A DNA stretch of 39,019 nt from Chloroflexota bacterium. Lineage in GTDB: Bacteria; Chloroflexota; Anaerolineae; Aggregatilineales; Phototrophicaceae. How positions within the stretch are numbered: the first letter of the stretch is position 1; each line of letters opens with the position of its first letter. The stretch covers positions 1-39,019 of the forward strand of contig WTGC01000023.1 in assembly GCA_011523705.1 (NCBI GenBank), given 5' to 3'. Of this stretch, positions 8,556 to 17,295 are shown piece after piece. A model generated the notes under the pieces. The model ran no database searches, was not told where the DNA came from, and saw nothing but the letters and a program-made list of their open reading frames with translations. The position numbers and the translations under genes were made by a program.

Positions 8556-9554
8556 TCACTCGCCGGTCGCGCAGCCACTGCCTTCAAGCGCTTCGCTTTC
8601 ATCCACGAAGACCGATTGCGCTTGGCTGTCCTCGATTGTGTTTTCATGCAAGAAGACGATGGAATCAAAGAGTACGCTGATGCCATGCTGGGCGCTTCCC
8701 TGTATGGTATTGCCAGCTAACGTGGCTTCCGAGTGGTAATCGACGATGATGCCGTTACCCTGGCGGATTTGGGGCGCGTCTTGTGAGCCGCGGGTGTCGG
8801 AGACGATATTGTCACAGATATGCGCCATCGACATGTCGAGCAGTTGGATGCCGGTTAAGGCATTGTCGACCACGATGTTGCCGAACACATCGGCGTGCGA
8901 CATTTCGGTGATGGCGATGCCATGATGCCCGTTATCGGTGACCACGTTGTCGAATACTTCAATCATGCCGGTCATATTGGTGTAGATGCCGCTGCGGGTA
9001 TGGCCGAAGACGAGATTGCCGATGACGCGGGATGTGGGCCACTGCGTCGTGTTCGTGACGTGAATGCCCATGCCGTAGGGCGGCTGGGCATGGAAGACGG
9101 TGTTGTCGAGGATATCGTCGGCGCCGAGCCGCACTTTGATGCCCACCAGGCGGCTGCCCGAGACGAAATTGTCGCGGATTGTGATGTCCTGGCTGTGTGT
9201 GACAAAGATGCCGTACTCGCCGCCGACGATTGTCAGCCCTTCAATGTTGACGGCGCTTGCGTCCCTGACGGTAATGACGGGTTCATCGGCTGCGGGCGAT
9301 AACAGCACTTCGCCGCTGCCAGCTGGGCGCAAGCCAACCGGTCGATTGATGACTAGCGCCTCGGGGTAGGTTCCGGCGGCGATCTCGATGATAGCGTGAT
9401 CGGGCGCTGCTGCCAGCGCTTCGGCTATCGACGCGTAGTCTCCCGGCACCTGGATGACGACGACCAGCGCCGCCGATGTCGCCGATAAGCCAAGCACTAA
9501 AGTTAGCGCAAGAGCGCGGATGGCAAGAATTGAATGCTGCGCTCGCCTTGACAT
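8556..9554 (-). CDS. Secreted right-handed beta-helix (NosD/PbH1-type) protein
   Basis: The 332-residue product has an N-terminal hydrophobic signal segment (about 10-35). It is otherwise built of repeated short strands with Asn-rich turns (IRDNFVSG, VIGNLVFGHTRSGIYTN, VFDNVVTDNGHHGIAI, VFGNIVVDNALTGIQL, LAGNTIQGSAQHGISV), the hallmark of parallel beta-helix proteins. Such proteins often bind or cleave polysaccharide, but no catalytic set could be picked out. It starts 6 bp after the permease stop and is the last gene of the transporter operon, which suggests a role at the cell surface in handling the same substrate. Its stop lies 6 bp from the convergent VWA gene, leaving no room for separate terminators. 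Confidence 0.85.
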   Translation of the reverse strand: MSRRAQHSILAIRALALTLVLGLSATSAALVVVIQVPGDYASIAEALAAAPDHAIIEIAAGTYPEALVINRPVGLRPAGSGEVLLSPAADEPVITVRDASAVNIEGLTIVGGEYGIFVTHSQDITIRDNFVSGSRLVGIKVRLGADDILDNTVFHAQPPYGMGIHVTNTTQWPTSRVIGNLVFGHTRSGIYTNMTGMIEVFDNVVTDNGHHGIAITEMSHADVFGNIVVDNALTGIQLLDMSMAHICDNIVSDTRGSQDAPQIRQGNGIIVDYHSEATLAGNTIQGSAQHGISVLFDSIVFLHENTIEDSQAQSVFVDESEALEGSGCATGE

Positions 9555-9560
9555 TGCCGC

Positions 9561-11156
9561 CTATCCTTTGACTGCGCCGGCGGTCACACCACGTACGAAA
9601 TAGCGCTGCAGGCTGAAGAAGACAATCAGTGGCACCACCATGGTAATGAATGCGCCGGATGCGAGGATGTCCCATTCGTTGGCGTATTTGCCGACGAGCT
9701 GGCGAATGCCGACGGTGAGCGGAAACTTCTGCTGGTCGACCAGGAAAATCAGCGCATTCATCAGGTCGTTCCAGATCCAGACGAATTGAAAGATGCCCAG
9801 CGAGGCGATGGCGGGCATGGACAGCGGGATGACAATGCGGAAGAACATGCCAAATTCGGAGGCGCCATCGACGCGCGCCGCTTCAAAGAGTTCGGCGGGC
9901 AGGTCGCGGAAGAAATTGTAGAGCAGGAAAATAGCGAAGGGCGTACCGTAAGAGGCGTGCGCGATCCAGATGCCGGGCCAAGTGCCGATCAAGCCGGCGG
10001 CGTTCAGCATCCGCAGCACGGGGATCCAGGTGGTTTGCATGGGGACGATGAGCATGGCGATGCACAAGAGATAGAAGACATTGCGAAAGGGCAGGTCCAG
10101 CCAGCAGAAGGCGTAGGCGGCCGTCGCCGCGATGATTATCGTCAAGATGGTGCTTGGTACAGTGATGATGAAACTGTTCTTGAAGAAGTTCAAAAAGCCC
10201 GGCTCGGCCAATTGCTCCCGCGTGAAGACTTCGACGTAGTTTTCCAGCGTCAGCAGCGGATTGACGATGCCCAGCGCCATCTCAATAGTCCCGGCGAAGT
10301 CGGCGGCGGCTTTGAACTCGAAGAATCCGTCGGCGCTAACTTGCAGCGTACCGGCAAGCGGCAGGCGCGCTTCGTTGTCAACATCTGCTGTCAATAGTGG
10401 TCCACCGGCGCGCTCCATAGCGTATTGGATGGTGAAGGGCGGGTTGGTGAGGACGGACGGATCGACCGTCGCCTCGAAAGTACCAACAAAGCTTGCGCGC
10501 GGCTCGAAGTCGTAACTGCCGTCATCGTATACGATGATCTTGCCGGCGCGGGGCACGCGTTCCGATTCGCCGATTGCCTCGATTTCCAGCTCACCTTGAA
10601 TCGATTCGAAGCCTTGCAGCTGGAATTCGGCGCTGAAGGGCGTTTCCGCGCTTTCAATTTCGGTCACGAAGGCGCCTGCATAGCCTTCCGCTGGCGCGAA
10701 ATCGTAAGCGCCGTCCTCATGCACAGTAACCGTGCCGACGTCAGCGAGCTCGATGGGCTGGTCGAATGCGTCGACGGTGATGTTGCCGATGATCTGTTGG
10801 ATGCGCACGCGGCCAACGGTAGCGGCCGGAATGCCCTCAACGGCGTCGGTCAGTAAATCGCCGCTTAAGGAATCGCCGGCGACGACCGTGTTTTCGCCGC
10901 TCTCGCCAGACTCGATAACTTCAAGTTCCCAGATCTGGTCGGTGACGGTGCGATGTCCGCCGGCGACAGTCCACCAGCCGGAAGCCGAGATATCGCCGCG
11001 TGTGCGGAAGGAGGTGACTGCCAAGCCCACCGACGGCGCCAGCCAAATGATGCCGATAATCAGCAAAATGGCATGAACCGGAACGCGTCTCGTCACGGTG
11101 ATGAGCGCTTCGGTCAGGCTTGGGCGCCGGTTGAGCTTCAGGCTTTGCGCGTCCAA
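9561..11156 (-). CDS. Carbohydrate ABC transporter permease (AglG/MalG-like) with triplicated periplasmic insert
   Basis: The 531-residue protein is about twice the usual length of a MalG-type permease. Helix 1 spans about 27-47. The region from about 305 onward is an ordinary permease core, with the ATPase-coupling EAA loop EAARVDGASEFG (425-436). Between them, residues 52-300 form an extracytoplasmic insert. GWWTV near its start resembles the known loop of AglG alpha-glucoside permeases. The insert contains three copies of a DG-Y/F-x-F motif block starting at 141, 205 and 269, an exact 64-residue period, resembling cadherin/Ig-like strands. The start is TTG 11156, with TGAGGA overlapping the stop of the preceding permease gene. 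The pair would pass sugar through the membrane; an ATPase must come from elsewhere. Confidence 0.9.
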   Translation of the reverse strand: MDAQSLKLNRRPSLTEALITVTRRVPVHAILLIIGIIWLAPSVGLAVTSFRTRGDISASGWWTVAGGHRTVTDQIWELEVIESGESGENTVVAGDSLSGDLLTDAVEGIPAATVGRVRIQQIIGNITVDAFDQPIELADVGTVTVHEDGAYDFAPAEGYAGAFVTEIESAETPFSAEFQLQGFESIQGELEIEAIGESERVPRAGKIIVYDDGSYDFEPRASFVGTFEATVDPSVLTNPPFTIQYAMERAGGPLLTADVDNEARLPLAGTLQVSADGFFEFKAAADFAGTIEMALGIVNPLLTLENYVEVFTREQLAEPGFLNFFKNSFIITVPSTILTIIIAATAAYAFCWLDLPFRNVFYLLCIAMLIVPMQTTWIPVLRMLNAAGLIGTWPGIWIAHASYGTPFAIFLLYNFFRDLPAELFEAARVDGASEFGMFFRIVIPLSMPAIASLGIFQFVWIWNDLMNALIFLVDQQKFPLTVGIRQLVGKYANEWDILASGAFITMVVPLIVFFSLQRYFVRGVTAGAVKG

Positions 11157-11163
11157 GGCGTCC

Positions 11164-12069
11164 TCATAGCTCGCTGCGGACGCGCCGCACTTGATAGATG
11201 ATGAATGGCATGACCAGAATCAATAGAATGACGGCGACGGCGCTGCCATAGCCGGAGCGGTTGTTGTTGAAGGTCTCCCAGAATACGGTGTAACCGATGA
11301 TGCGGGTGGCGCCGCGGGGCGCGCCTTTGGTCATCACAAGCACCAGGTCAATCATCTTCAGCGCGTTGATGATCATGGTGACGGCGATGAAGGTCACCGG
11401 TCCGCTGAGCATGGGCAGGGAGACGCGCCAGAACAGCTGCCAGGCATTGGCGCCATCGATGCGGCCCGCTTCGTGGATTTCAGCGGGAACGGCTTTGTAG
11501 GCGGCGGATAGCACAACGACGGATAGGCCGGTCGAGATCCAGACGCCGGCGAAGATCACCGCGAGGTTGGCCAAGTCCACGCTGCCCAGGAAAGCGATCG
11601 GCTCGAAATCGGGGAAGATGGCGCGCAGCAGCGCATTGAGCGAGCCGAGGTTGGGATTCTGATTGTAAAGCAGGCGAAAGATGACCGCTGCTGCGGTGGC
11701 GGAGATCGCCATCGGCATGAACATAATGGATTTGATGATCGCTTCGTATTTGACTTTGTCCGCCAGGACGGCGACCAGCAGCCCAATGAGCACGATTGCT
11801 GTCGGAAATATGATGAGCCAGGCGAAGCTGTTGACCAGGGCGCCGCTGAATGCGCCGTCCTCGAAGCTCAAGAAAAAACGGTCTTCCGTGAGCAGGATGC
11901 GATAATTGTCTAGGCCGACGTATTCTTTGGCTGGCGTGGTGATGGTGCCCCGGGTGAAGCTGAGGATGATGGTGACGATTGTGGGATAGACGAAGAAGAG
12001 CGACAGCGCGATGAGAGCCGGCGCGGCGAAGAGCCAGGGAATCAGTTTGCTGAATTTGTGCGATTGCAT
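11164..12069 (-). CDS. Carbohydrate ABC transporter permease (AglF/MalF-like)
   Basis: The 301-residue product has six predicted membrane helices, beginning with the typical LFAAPALIALSLFFVYPTIVTIILSF. The EAA-type loop HEAGRIDGANAWQLFWRVSLP contacts the transport ATPase. It is the partner of the downstream MalG-like permease, whose start codon lies 7 bp beyond this gene's stop. The 256-bp gap upstream, after the binding-protein gene, carries a hairpin terminator or attenuator and a dispersed hairpin repeat. Combined with the AglG-like features of the partner, an alpha-glucoside-type importer is likely, but the sugar cannot be read from sequence. Confidence 0.92.
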   Translation of the reverse strand: MQSHKFSKLIPWLFAAPALIALSLFFVYPTIVTIILSFTRGTITTPAKEYVGLDNYRILLTEDRFFLSFEDGAFSGALVNSFAWLIIFPTAIVLIGLLVAVLADKVKYEAIIKSIMFMPMAISATAAAVIFRLLYNQNPNLGSLNALLRAIFPDFEPIAFLGSVDLANLAVIFAGVWISTGLSVVVLSAAYKAVPAEIHEAGRIDGANAWQLFWRVSLPMLSGPVTFIAVTMIINALKMIDLVLVMTKGAPRGATRIIGYTVFWETFNNNRSGYGSAVAVILLILVMPFIIYQVRRVRSEL

Positions 12070-12150
12070 TAGAAAATTGTCAATTCAATGGCCGCTTAAG
12101 AGCAGTTCCACGTTTGCAAAAGGAAGAATCGGTGGGAAATCTAAAGCACG

Positions 12151-12178
12151 CGTGGGCGAGCCACCGGCTCGCTCGTAC
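12151..12178. repeat. Dispersed hairpin repeat family C copy
   Basis: GGGCGAGCC, loop acc, GGCTCGCTC form a hairpin with one imperfect pair, followed by cgtacaacatt. The same unit occurs at 15785-15812 with a perfect stem, and its hairpin occurs at 21189-21209. It sits in the gap between the binding-protein and permease genes. Confidence 0.75.
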
Positions 12179-12274
12179 AACATTCCGATTGCTGGGAAAA
12201 ATTCTTTCGGCGGCAGTTACTATCATCACATGCTTGGACTTACTTCATGCCGATTAGGTGGAGAATGAAGTGGC

Positions 12275-12304
12275 AAAAGAGGGCAACCCTGGCGGATTGC
12301 CCTC
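12275..12304 (-). terminator. Attenuator-like terminator behind the binding-protein gene
   Basis: An 8-bp perfect stem, GAGGGCAA / TTGCCCTC, with a ten-base loop is followed on the minus strand by TTTT. It lies 21 bp after the binding-protein stop, inside the operon. Partial termination here would give more binding protein than permease, a common arrangement in this transporter class. Confidence 0.75.
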
Positions 12305-12325
12305 GCTACTGAAGCTTGGCTTGAC

Positions 12326-13616
12326 CTACATATCGTAGGCGGTATCGGCGACATCCTCGATGAATTGGGCGACCTCAGCCACCGCATCGGGATTGGCGAC
12401 GAGGTCTTGCAAGCCGGTGAACATGGCGTCGCCGCCGATGGCGCCCGGCGCCAGGTCGGAGCCGTCAAAGGCGACGTGGTTGGCGTTGGCGACCATGGCC
12501 GCGGCCGCGCCGTCACAGGGCTCGGCGTAGACATCGGCGGACACGTTGTAATTTGCCGACAGCATCGGTCCCGTTTCCTGGGTGGCGATCAAGATTTGCG
12601 CTTCCGCGCCGACTATCCAATTCATCCATGTGCGCACTTCGGGCCGGTCGTTGAACATGATGAAGAAATTGCCACCGAGAACGACCGAGTTGGCGTACAT
12701 TTCGTTGATGGTCGGGAATTGGAAGAAGCCGAAATCATCGGGGCAGGTCTGGCCTGGGAAGTTGGATTCGGCGAAGCTGCGCACGTAACTGCCCATTGGG
12801 TTTATCCCGGCTTCGCCGGCCATGAACTTGTCGATGGCAGGAATGAAGCCGGTGGCCAGCTCGCCGTCTGAACCGCCTGCCAGACGTTCGTCGGTTGGCG
12901 ATACCGCTTGGGCGAAGTGCTCAAGCGCGCTGATGACGGTGGGATCGGTCCACTCAACCTCATGCGTCACAAAGAGTTTGTGGTACATCTCCGGTCCGGC
13001 GATATTGAGATAGATATTCTCGAAGAAGTCGGTCAGCGTCCAGCCATCGAGGGCGCCCAGCGAGAGGGACGGTATGCCCTCTTCCGCCAGGATATCGAGA
13101 TACTCGATGAACTCGTCCCAGGTGGAGGGCGCTTCTTCACCGATATCCTCGAATACATCGGTGCGGCGCCAGGCGGTGCTCTTTGAGTTGACGGCGCTGA
13201 CGATGCCGTAGAGTTCGCCGTCAACCGAGCCGAGGTCGATGAGCGCCTGCCCATAGTTTTCGGCGACGTATTCCATCGTCATGACCGGGTCGTCGCCGCT
13301 GGTCAAGGGTATGATTAAGCCTTCGCGCGCCATTTGCGCCATAACGCCGGGACGCGGCATGGCGGATATATCGGGCGGGTTGCCGGCGCTAGCCATGATT
13401 TGCGGCAGCAGATGGCAGTCACGATCGGCAATGTGCTCGACCTCGATGCCGGTCTGCTCGGTGAAAACGGCGTTGGCGCCAGCGAAGCCAACGCCTTCAG
13501 CGCCCCCCCCAACAAGCAACGATGGTGACTGTAGGGGCATCCTGGGCGAGCAGGGTCGCCGGGATAAGTAATGCGGCGACAAGGACTAAGACTGTAAGAG
13601 AGACTAATTTGCGCAT
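12326..13616 (-). pseudogene. Extracellular solute-binding protein, sugar ABC transporter (one-base frameshift)
   Basis: ATG 13616 has a strong AAGGAG site and encodes the signal peptide MRKLVSLTVLVLVAALLIPA-TLLA, then QDAPTVTIVACWGG. That frame stops soon after a run of eight G (13510-13503). Removing one G joins it to the rest, AEGVGFAGANAVFTEQTG onward, giving 429 residues, normal for family 1 sugar-binding proteins. The remainder shows the usual features (HLLPQIMASAGNPPDI, GELYGIVSAVNSKSTAW, a late GYINP-like GINPMGSYV stretch). It would capture the sugar outside the cell and deliver it to the two permeases. The frameshift may be a sequencing error, a phase-variable tract or a true mutation; the otherwise intact protein favours the first two. 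Confidence 0.85.
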
Positions 13617-13787
13617 GACTTGGCTCCTTTCAAATGCCTATATGCGATAGGGCTCTATCGGGTGGAGACATAGTTTCAGCCTCCGAGTGACGAACAGCGA
13701 TGGGAGATTCCATCTCTAATACACTAGTTTAACGAATCGTGCCTAATACTGCAATTCAGGCGGAATAACTTGCCCAATTAAGATGTA

Positions 13788-14786
13788 TCAGTCTTCCAGC
13801 AAGAAGACGGTGAAGTCCAGGTTGCCGGGCGAATGGCCGAAGCCGGTGAGCAGGGCGGCGCATTCGGCGCGGTGCTGGGTGCCGTGATTGACGACATGGG
13901 CGAGGCAATGCCAGAGGACGCGGTGGCGCGTCACGTCCCCTTCATAGCTGATGGTCGCGCTCAAGTCCTCGTCGCTCAGTCGCTCAAAGTAGCGCCAAAA
14001 TGCCTCTCGTTCGACATGCCAGCGGGCGCGGATGGAGGCGACATCGGGGAAGTCTTCCGGCTGGAGCCATTCTACATGCTCGCCGTCCTTCAGCAGGTTG
14101 CGCCAGACGTATTCGGCGTCCAGCAGATGGACGAGGGCGCCGCGCAGGCTGCCCCAGCCGAGGTCGTTCGGCGTTGTCAGCTGCTCGGCGGTCAGGGCTT
14201 CGGCCGTATCCAGGATGCGGTCATTCGCCCAATCGTTGTAGCGGAAGAGCAATTCAATGTCTTGGCGATTCATGGCATCGGTCGGGCTGGTCCGGAAATC
14301 TTGGCTGTTGAGGAATAGGGTGAGGTCCATATCGCCGGGGGAATGACCGAAGCCGGTGAGCAGGGCGGCCGCTTCGGCGCGGTGTTGCGTGCCATGATTG
14401 ACGACATGAACGAGTACCTGGCACAGGACCCAGTCGTACTGGCGTCCGTCGCGCTGTCGGGTATGGATGCGATTGAGCTCGTCGTCGGTAAGGCGATCAA
14501 GGCATTGGCGCGTTATCTCGTTCTGCCGCTCCCATCGCGCTCGCAGCGCGGCGATATCACTGAAAGACTCTGGATCAAGAATGCCTTCATCTTCGCGGCC
14601 GAAGAGGAAGCTGAACCAGCCGTATTCGGCATCGAGGATATGCACAAGGGCGCCGCGCAGATCGCCCCAGCCGAATGCATTTGGTTTGGTCAACTGCTCG
14701 AAGGTCGCCCGCTGTGCCGCGTCGAGGATGCGCTTGTTCGCCCATTCATTGTATGCGTAGTAGAGCTTGATGTCTTCGACTTTCAT
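13788..14786 (-). CDS. Tandem-fused DinB-family protein (two four-helix domains)
   Basis: The 332-residue protein consists of two similar halves of about 165 residues. Domain 1 opens with DIKLYYAYNEWANKRILDAA and domain 2 (Met172) with DIELLFRYNDWANDRILDTA. Each has a first metal-ligand His in ALVH(I/L)LDAEY and the later HVVNHGTQHRAE motif with the other ligands. DinB/YfiT proteins are normally one domain of about 150-170 residues and act as metal-dependent thiol transferases or have unknown roles. Both halves keep their ligands, so this is an in-frame duplication rather than a decayed copy. The start ATG 14786 has a GGAGG site. It is divergent from the methyltransferase and lies upstream of the transporter operon, with a 171-bp gap that presumably holds the operon promoter. 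Confidence 0.9.
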   Translation of the reverse strand: MKVEDIKLYYAYNEWANKRILDAAQRATFEQLTKPNAFGWGDLRGALVHILDAEYGWFSFLFGREDEGILDPESFSDIAALRARWERQNEITRQCLDRLTDDELNRIHTRQRDGRQYDWVLCQVLVHVVNHGTQHRAEAAALLTGFGHSPGDMDLTLFLNSQDFRTSPTDAMNRQDIELLFRYNDWANDRILDTAEALTAEQLTTPNDLGWGSLRGALVHLLDAEYVWRNLLKDGEHVEWLQPEDFPDVASIRARWHVEREAFWRYFERLSDEDLSATISYEGDVTRHRVLWHCLAHVVNHGTQHRAECAALLTGFGHSPGNLDFTVFLLED

Positions 14787-14877
14787 GATTCCTCCGTTGC
14801 CGCGCGGCGCTCGTGGCGAAACATGTAGCTGAAATTCGCGTTATACTGGCAGGAGAATCAGCGTTTGCCTATGGTCT

Positions 14878-15684
14878 ATGCCAGTCAATTACGATCAGGC
14901 GGTATCATTTTACGATGCGACGCGCGGCTACCGCGACGGGGTGGTCGAGCGCTATCGAGAGGCGCTGCTTGACGTCACGGGCATGGACGCTTCGGCGAGA
15001 TTTCTCGAATTGGGCATCGGCAGTGGGCTAATCGCGCAAGCATTTTACCCGTTTGCGCGGAGCTATGTCGGCATCGATTTTTCGCTGGGCATGATGCGTC
15101 TGATTCGAGGCAAGTTGGCGGGGGACCGGCGTCCGCTGTTGGCGCAGGCCGATGCCCGATATCTGCCCTTTGTTGCTGGCAGCTTCGATATTGTGCATGC
15201 CGTGCGCGTTTTCCACCATTTGTTGAATTGGCGCGCTTGCATTGATGAGGCGCGGCGTCTGCTTGGAAACGGGGGCGCGCTGGTCATCGTGGAAATGATT
15301 CCGCCGGCCGGCGCGGGTCGGCCACCTTGGGCCCTCGTACAAGACAGGTGGGACGAGATCTTGCGCGGTCTGGGCGTTAGCAGCGACGAGGGCAGGGACC
15401 AGGGCATTTGGCTGACGGATGACGCGATGCGGCAATATATCGAAGCGACCGGCGGGCGGGCTGATGTCCTCGACCTGCTGCGCTATCTGGAGAAGCCGGT
15501 ATCGCCTCGCATCATGGTGGAGCGGCGGGCGGCGGGCATGTTCAGCAGCGATTGGCGCTTGCCGGAAGCGATACATCAAGAGGCGTCGCGGGCGCTGCGT
15601 GACTGGTTGGAACGCGACTGCGAGGCGCCCGATGACATGGTCGAGCGGGAGATGCTTTTCCGCGCCCTGATCGCGCGCTGGTAG
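14878..15684 (+). CDS. Class I SAM-dependent methyltransferase
   Basis: The 268-residue product has the Rossmann methyltransferase motifs: FLELGIGSGL (motif I), VGIDFSLGMM (acidic end of strand 2), ADARYLPFVAGSFDIVHAVRVFHHL (motifs II/III region) and LLGNGGALVIVEM. The substrate is unknown; it resembles the UbiE/Methyltransf_11 group. ATG 14878 is the first good start in frame. An AGGAG at 14851-14855 is rather far away (22 bp), and TATACT at 14842-14847 is a likely -10 box. The gene is transcribed divergently from the DinB fusion. Confidence 0.87.
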   Translation: MPVNYDQAVSFYDATRGYRDGVVERYREALLDVTGMDASARFLELGIGSGLIAQAFYPFARSYVGIDFSLGMMRLIRGKLAGDRRPLLAQADARYLPFVAGSFDIVHAVRVFHHLLNWRACIDEARRLLGNGGALVIVEMIPPAGAGRPPWALVQDRWDEILRGLGVSSDEGRDQGIWLTDDAMRQYIEATGGRADVLDLLRYLEKPVSPRIMVERRAAGMFSSDWRLPEAIHQEASRALRDWLERDCEAPDDMVEREMLFRALIARW

Positions 15685-15784
15685 AGAGGCGCGCGCCGAA
15701 CGTGGAACTCGCTTGGCAGGTGCATTTAAGTTGAAGTAGACACGAGAGTGATCTGTGAAAATTGACCGCACTTTTTTGGCGGGC

Positions 15785-15812
15785 GTGGGCGAGCCACCGG
15801 CTCGCCCGTACA
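15785..15812. repeat. Dispersed hairpin repeat family C copy
   Basis: A perfect 9-bp stem, GGGCGAGCC / GGCTCGCCC (15787-15807), encloses the loop acc and is followed by cgtacaacatt, as at 12151-12178. It lies in the 228-bp gap between the methyltransferase and exchanger genes. Confidence 0.8.
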
Positions 15813-15912
15813 ACATTTCGGTTTTCTTGGAGGTTTCAATTGGCTGGCAGGCATCATCAATATTAGCGGGATTTACCATGACAAATCGCTGTTTGCGCCG
15901 AGGAGAGAGGTT

Positions 15913-16986
15913 ATGGGCGATGTCGGATTGAGTTTGGCGGCGATTCTCCTCTCTGTTTTCGCGCTCGCCATCGTGACCGACAAGTTCTTCATCCCCAGCC
16001 TGGACGAGATTTCGCGGCGCTTGAAGCTCTCGGATGAGGTGGCGGGCGCTTCACTGATGGCGATTGGCTCGTCGGCGCCGGAGCTGGCGATTGCCTTGAT
16101 GGCGCTCTTCACCGCTGGCGGGGCGCACAGCGATGTCGGCATCGGCACGATCGTCGGTTCCGCCGTCTTCAACATATTGGTGATCACCGGCGTGTCGGCT
16201 GTGTTCGCCGGCGGCTTGCATATTCATATATTCGCGGTGGGGCGAGACATCCTCTATTACCTGATTTCGATTCTGTACTTGGGGCTGGTCTTCTTTGATG
16301 GCCATGTCTCGCTGGTCGAAGCGATCCTCGGATTGGTCGGCTATGTGGTGTATATGGGCGTGCTGATCGTATTAAAAGATCCGGAGCCCTATGACGAGGA
16401 GGCGCCCGGAGAGTCTGCGACAAGCGAGCCAGAGAAAGCGAAAGTCGCCGGCTGGCATGATTTGGAGGCGCTGATTGAATGGTTGTTGCGGCGCATCACC
16501 GGCGCGCCGGAACGCAACTTCGTCTGGGCATTCATCGTCTCGATCGCTTTGATCGTCGCGCTGAGCTACGTCTTGGTGGAATCGACGATTGTATTTTCGG
16601 CCGGCATCGGCATCCCGCCGGTGATCGTGGCTTTGACCTTGCTGGCGGCGGGGACATCGGCGCCCGACTTGATGGCCTCATTGGATGTGGCGCGCGAAGG
16701 ACGGGGCGGCATGGCGGTGGCAAACGCGGTCGGCTCCAACACCTTCGATCTGCTGGTCGGTCTAGCGCTGCCCTGGACGATCGCGCTTTCGCTGCTGGGC
16801 TTGAGCGGGATTGATGTCGGCACGGGCGACCTGTGGATTTCTATCGGCATTTTAGTGGCGACGACTTTGATTCTGGCGCTGTTTCTGACGACCAAGCGGG
16901 AGTTGAGCCGCGGCGAGGGCTGGGTGCTGCTCGCGCTATATGGCGTCTTTGTTGTCTATACGTTGCTGAGCGGGACGGCGGTCTAA
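15913..16986 (+). CDS. Sodium/calcium exchanger family membrane protein (CaCA, NCKX-like)
   Basis: The 357-residue membrane protein has the two alpha repeats of the CaCA superfamily. Repeat 1 is GASLMAIGSSAPELAIAL followed by GIGTIVGSAVFNILVITG. Repeat 2 is LLAAGTSAPDLMASL followed by AVANAVGSNTFDLLVGLALPW. The Asp residues in GTSAPD and GSNTFD correspond to positions important for Ca2+ and K+ in animal NCKX proteins, so K+-dependent exchange is possible. An acidic cytoplasmic loop (about 157-178, PEPYDEEAPGE...) separates the halves. It would export Ca2+ using the Na+ gradient. ATG 15913 follows a strong AGGAGAGAGG site. It appears to be transcribed alone. Confidence 0.92.
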   Translation: MGDVGLSLAAILLSVFALAIVTDKFFIPSLDEISRRLKLSDEVAGASLMAIGSSAPELAIALMALFTAGGAHSDVGIGTIVGSAVFNILVITGVSAVFAGGLHIHIFAVGRDILYYLISILYLGLVFFDGHVSLVEAILGLVGYVVYMGVLIVLKDPEPYDEEAPGESATSEPEKAKVAGWHDLEALIEWLLRRITGAPERNFVWAFIVSIALIVALSYVLVESTIVFSAGIGIPPVIVALTLLAAGTSAPDLMASLDVAREGRGGMAVANAVGSNTFDLLVGLALPWTIALSLLGLSGIDVGTGDLWISIGILVATTLILALFLTTKRELSRGEGWVLLALYGVFVVYTLLSGTAV

Positions 16987-17081
16987 TCTGGCGACAGAGA
17001 AAGACATACAGGTTTGAACTGCAGCCTTTCGGAAGTCACGTCTTGGTTTACTCAAAACATCTTACCCGCCCCCACCAGGTC

Positions 17082-17160
17082 CTGTAGGGGCGACCAACCT
17101 GGTCGCCCGTTGATTGCTTTAGGAGTTGGGCGCGGGCGACTTGATAAGTCGCCCCTACAG
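17082..17160. repeat. Composite double-hairpin repeat (family B) with 13-bp terminal inverted repeats
   Basis: The ends CTGTAGGGGCGAC (17082-17094) and GTCGCCCCTACAG (17148-17160) are perfect inverted repeats. Each end also forms its own 9-bp hairpin with a three-base loop (GGGCGACCA/TGGTCGCCC and GGGCGACTT/AAGTCGCCC). Half-units occur at 21231-21257 and 36706-36732. The size and symmetry suggest a miniature mobile element or REP-type unit. It occupies the 309-bp gap between the exchanger and Fe-S protein genes, which otherwise shows nothing recognisable. Confidence 0.8.
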
Positions 17161-17295
17161 ACTTCGCTATGATTGAAAATGGAAATTCGCAAGTAGACTG
17201 AAAGAGACGACCGAGGGAGCGCATAGCAGGATTGAAATCCAATCAAGGCTTCGTGTATTTTTTGTCTTTGTGGTGTCAATAGTTAAGGCGGCGGC

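Noticed and set aside
12326..13582. A start at 13582 for the solute-binding protein, avoiding the frameshift
   Set aside because: The resulting N-terminus has no signal peptide, whereas ATG 13616 has a strong ribosome binding site and a perfect signal peptide in the neighbouring frame.
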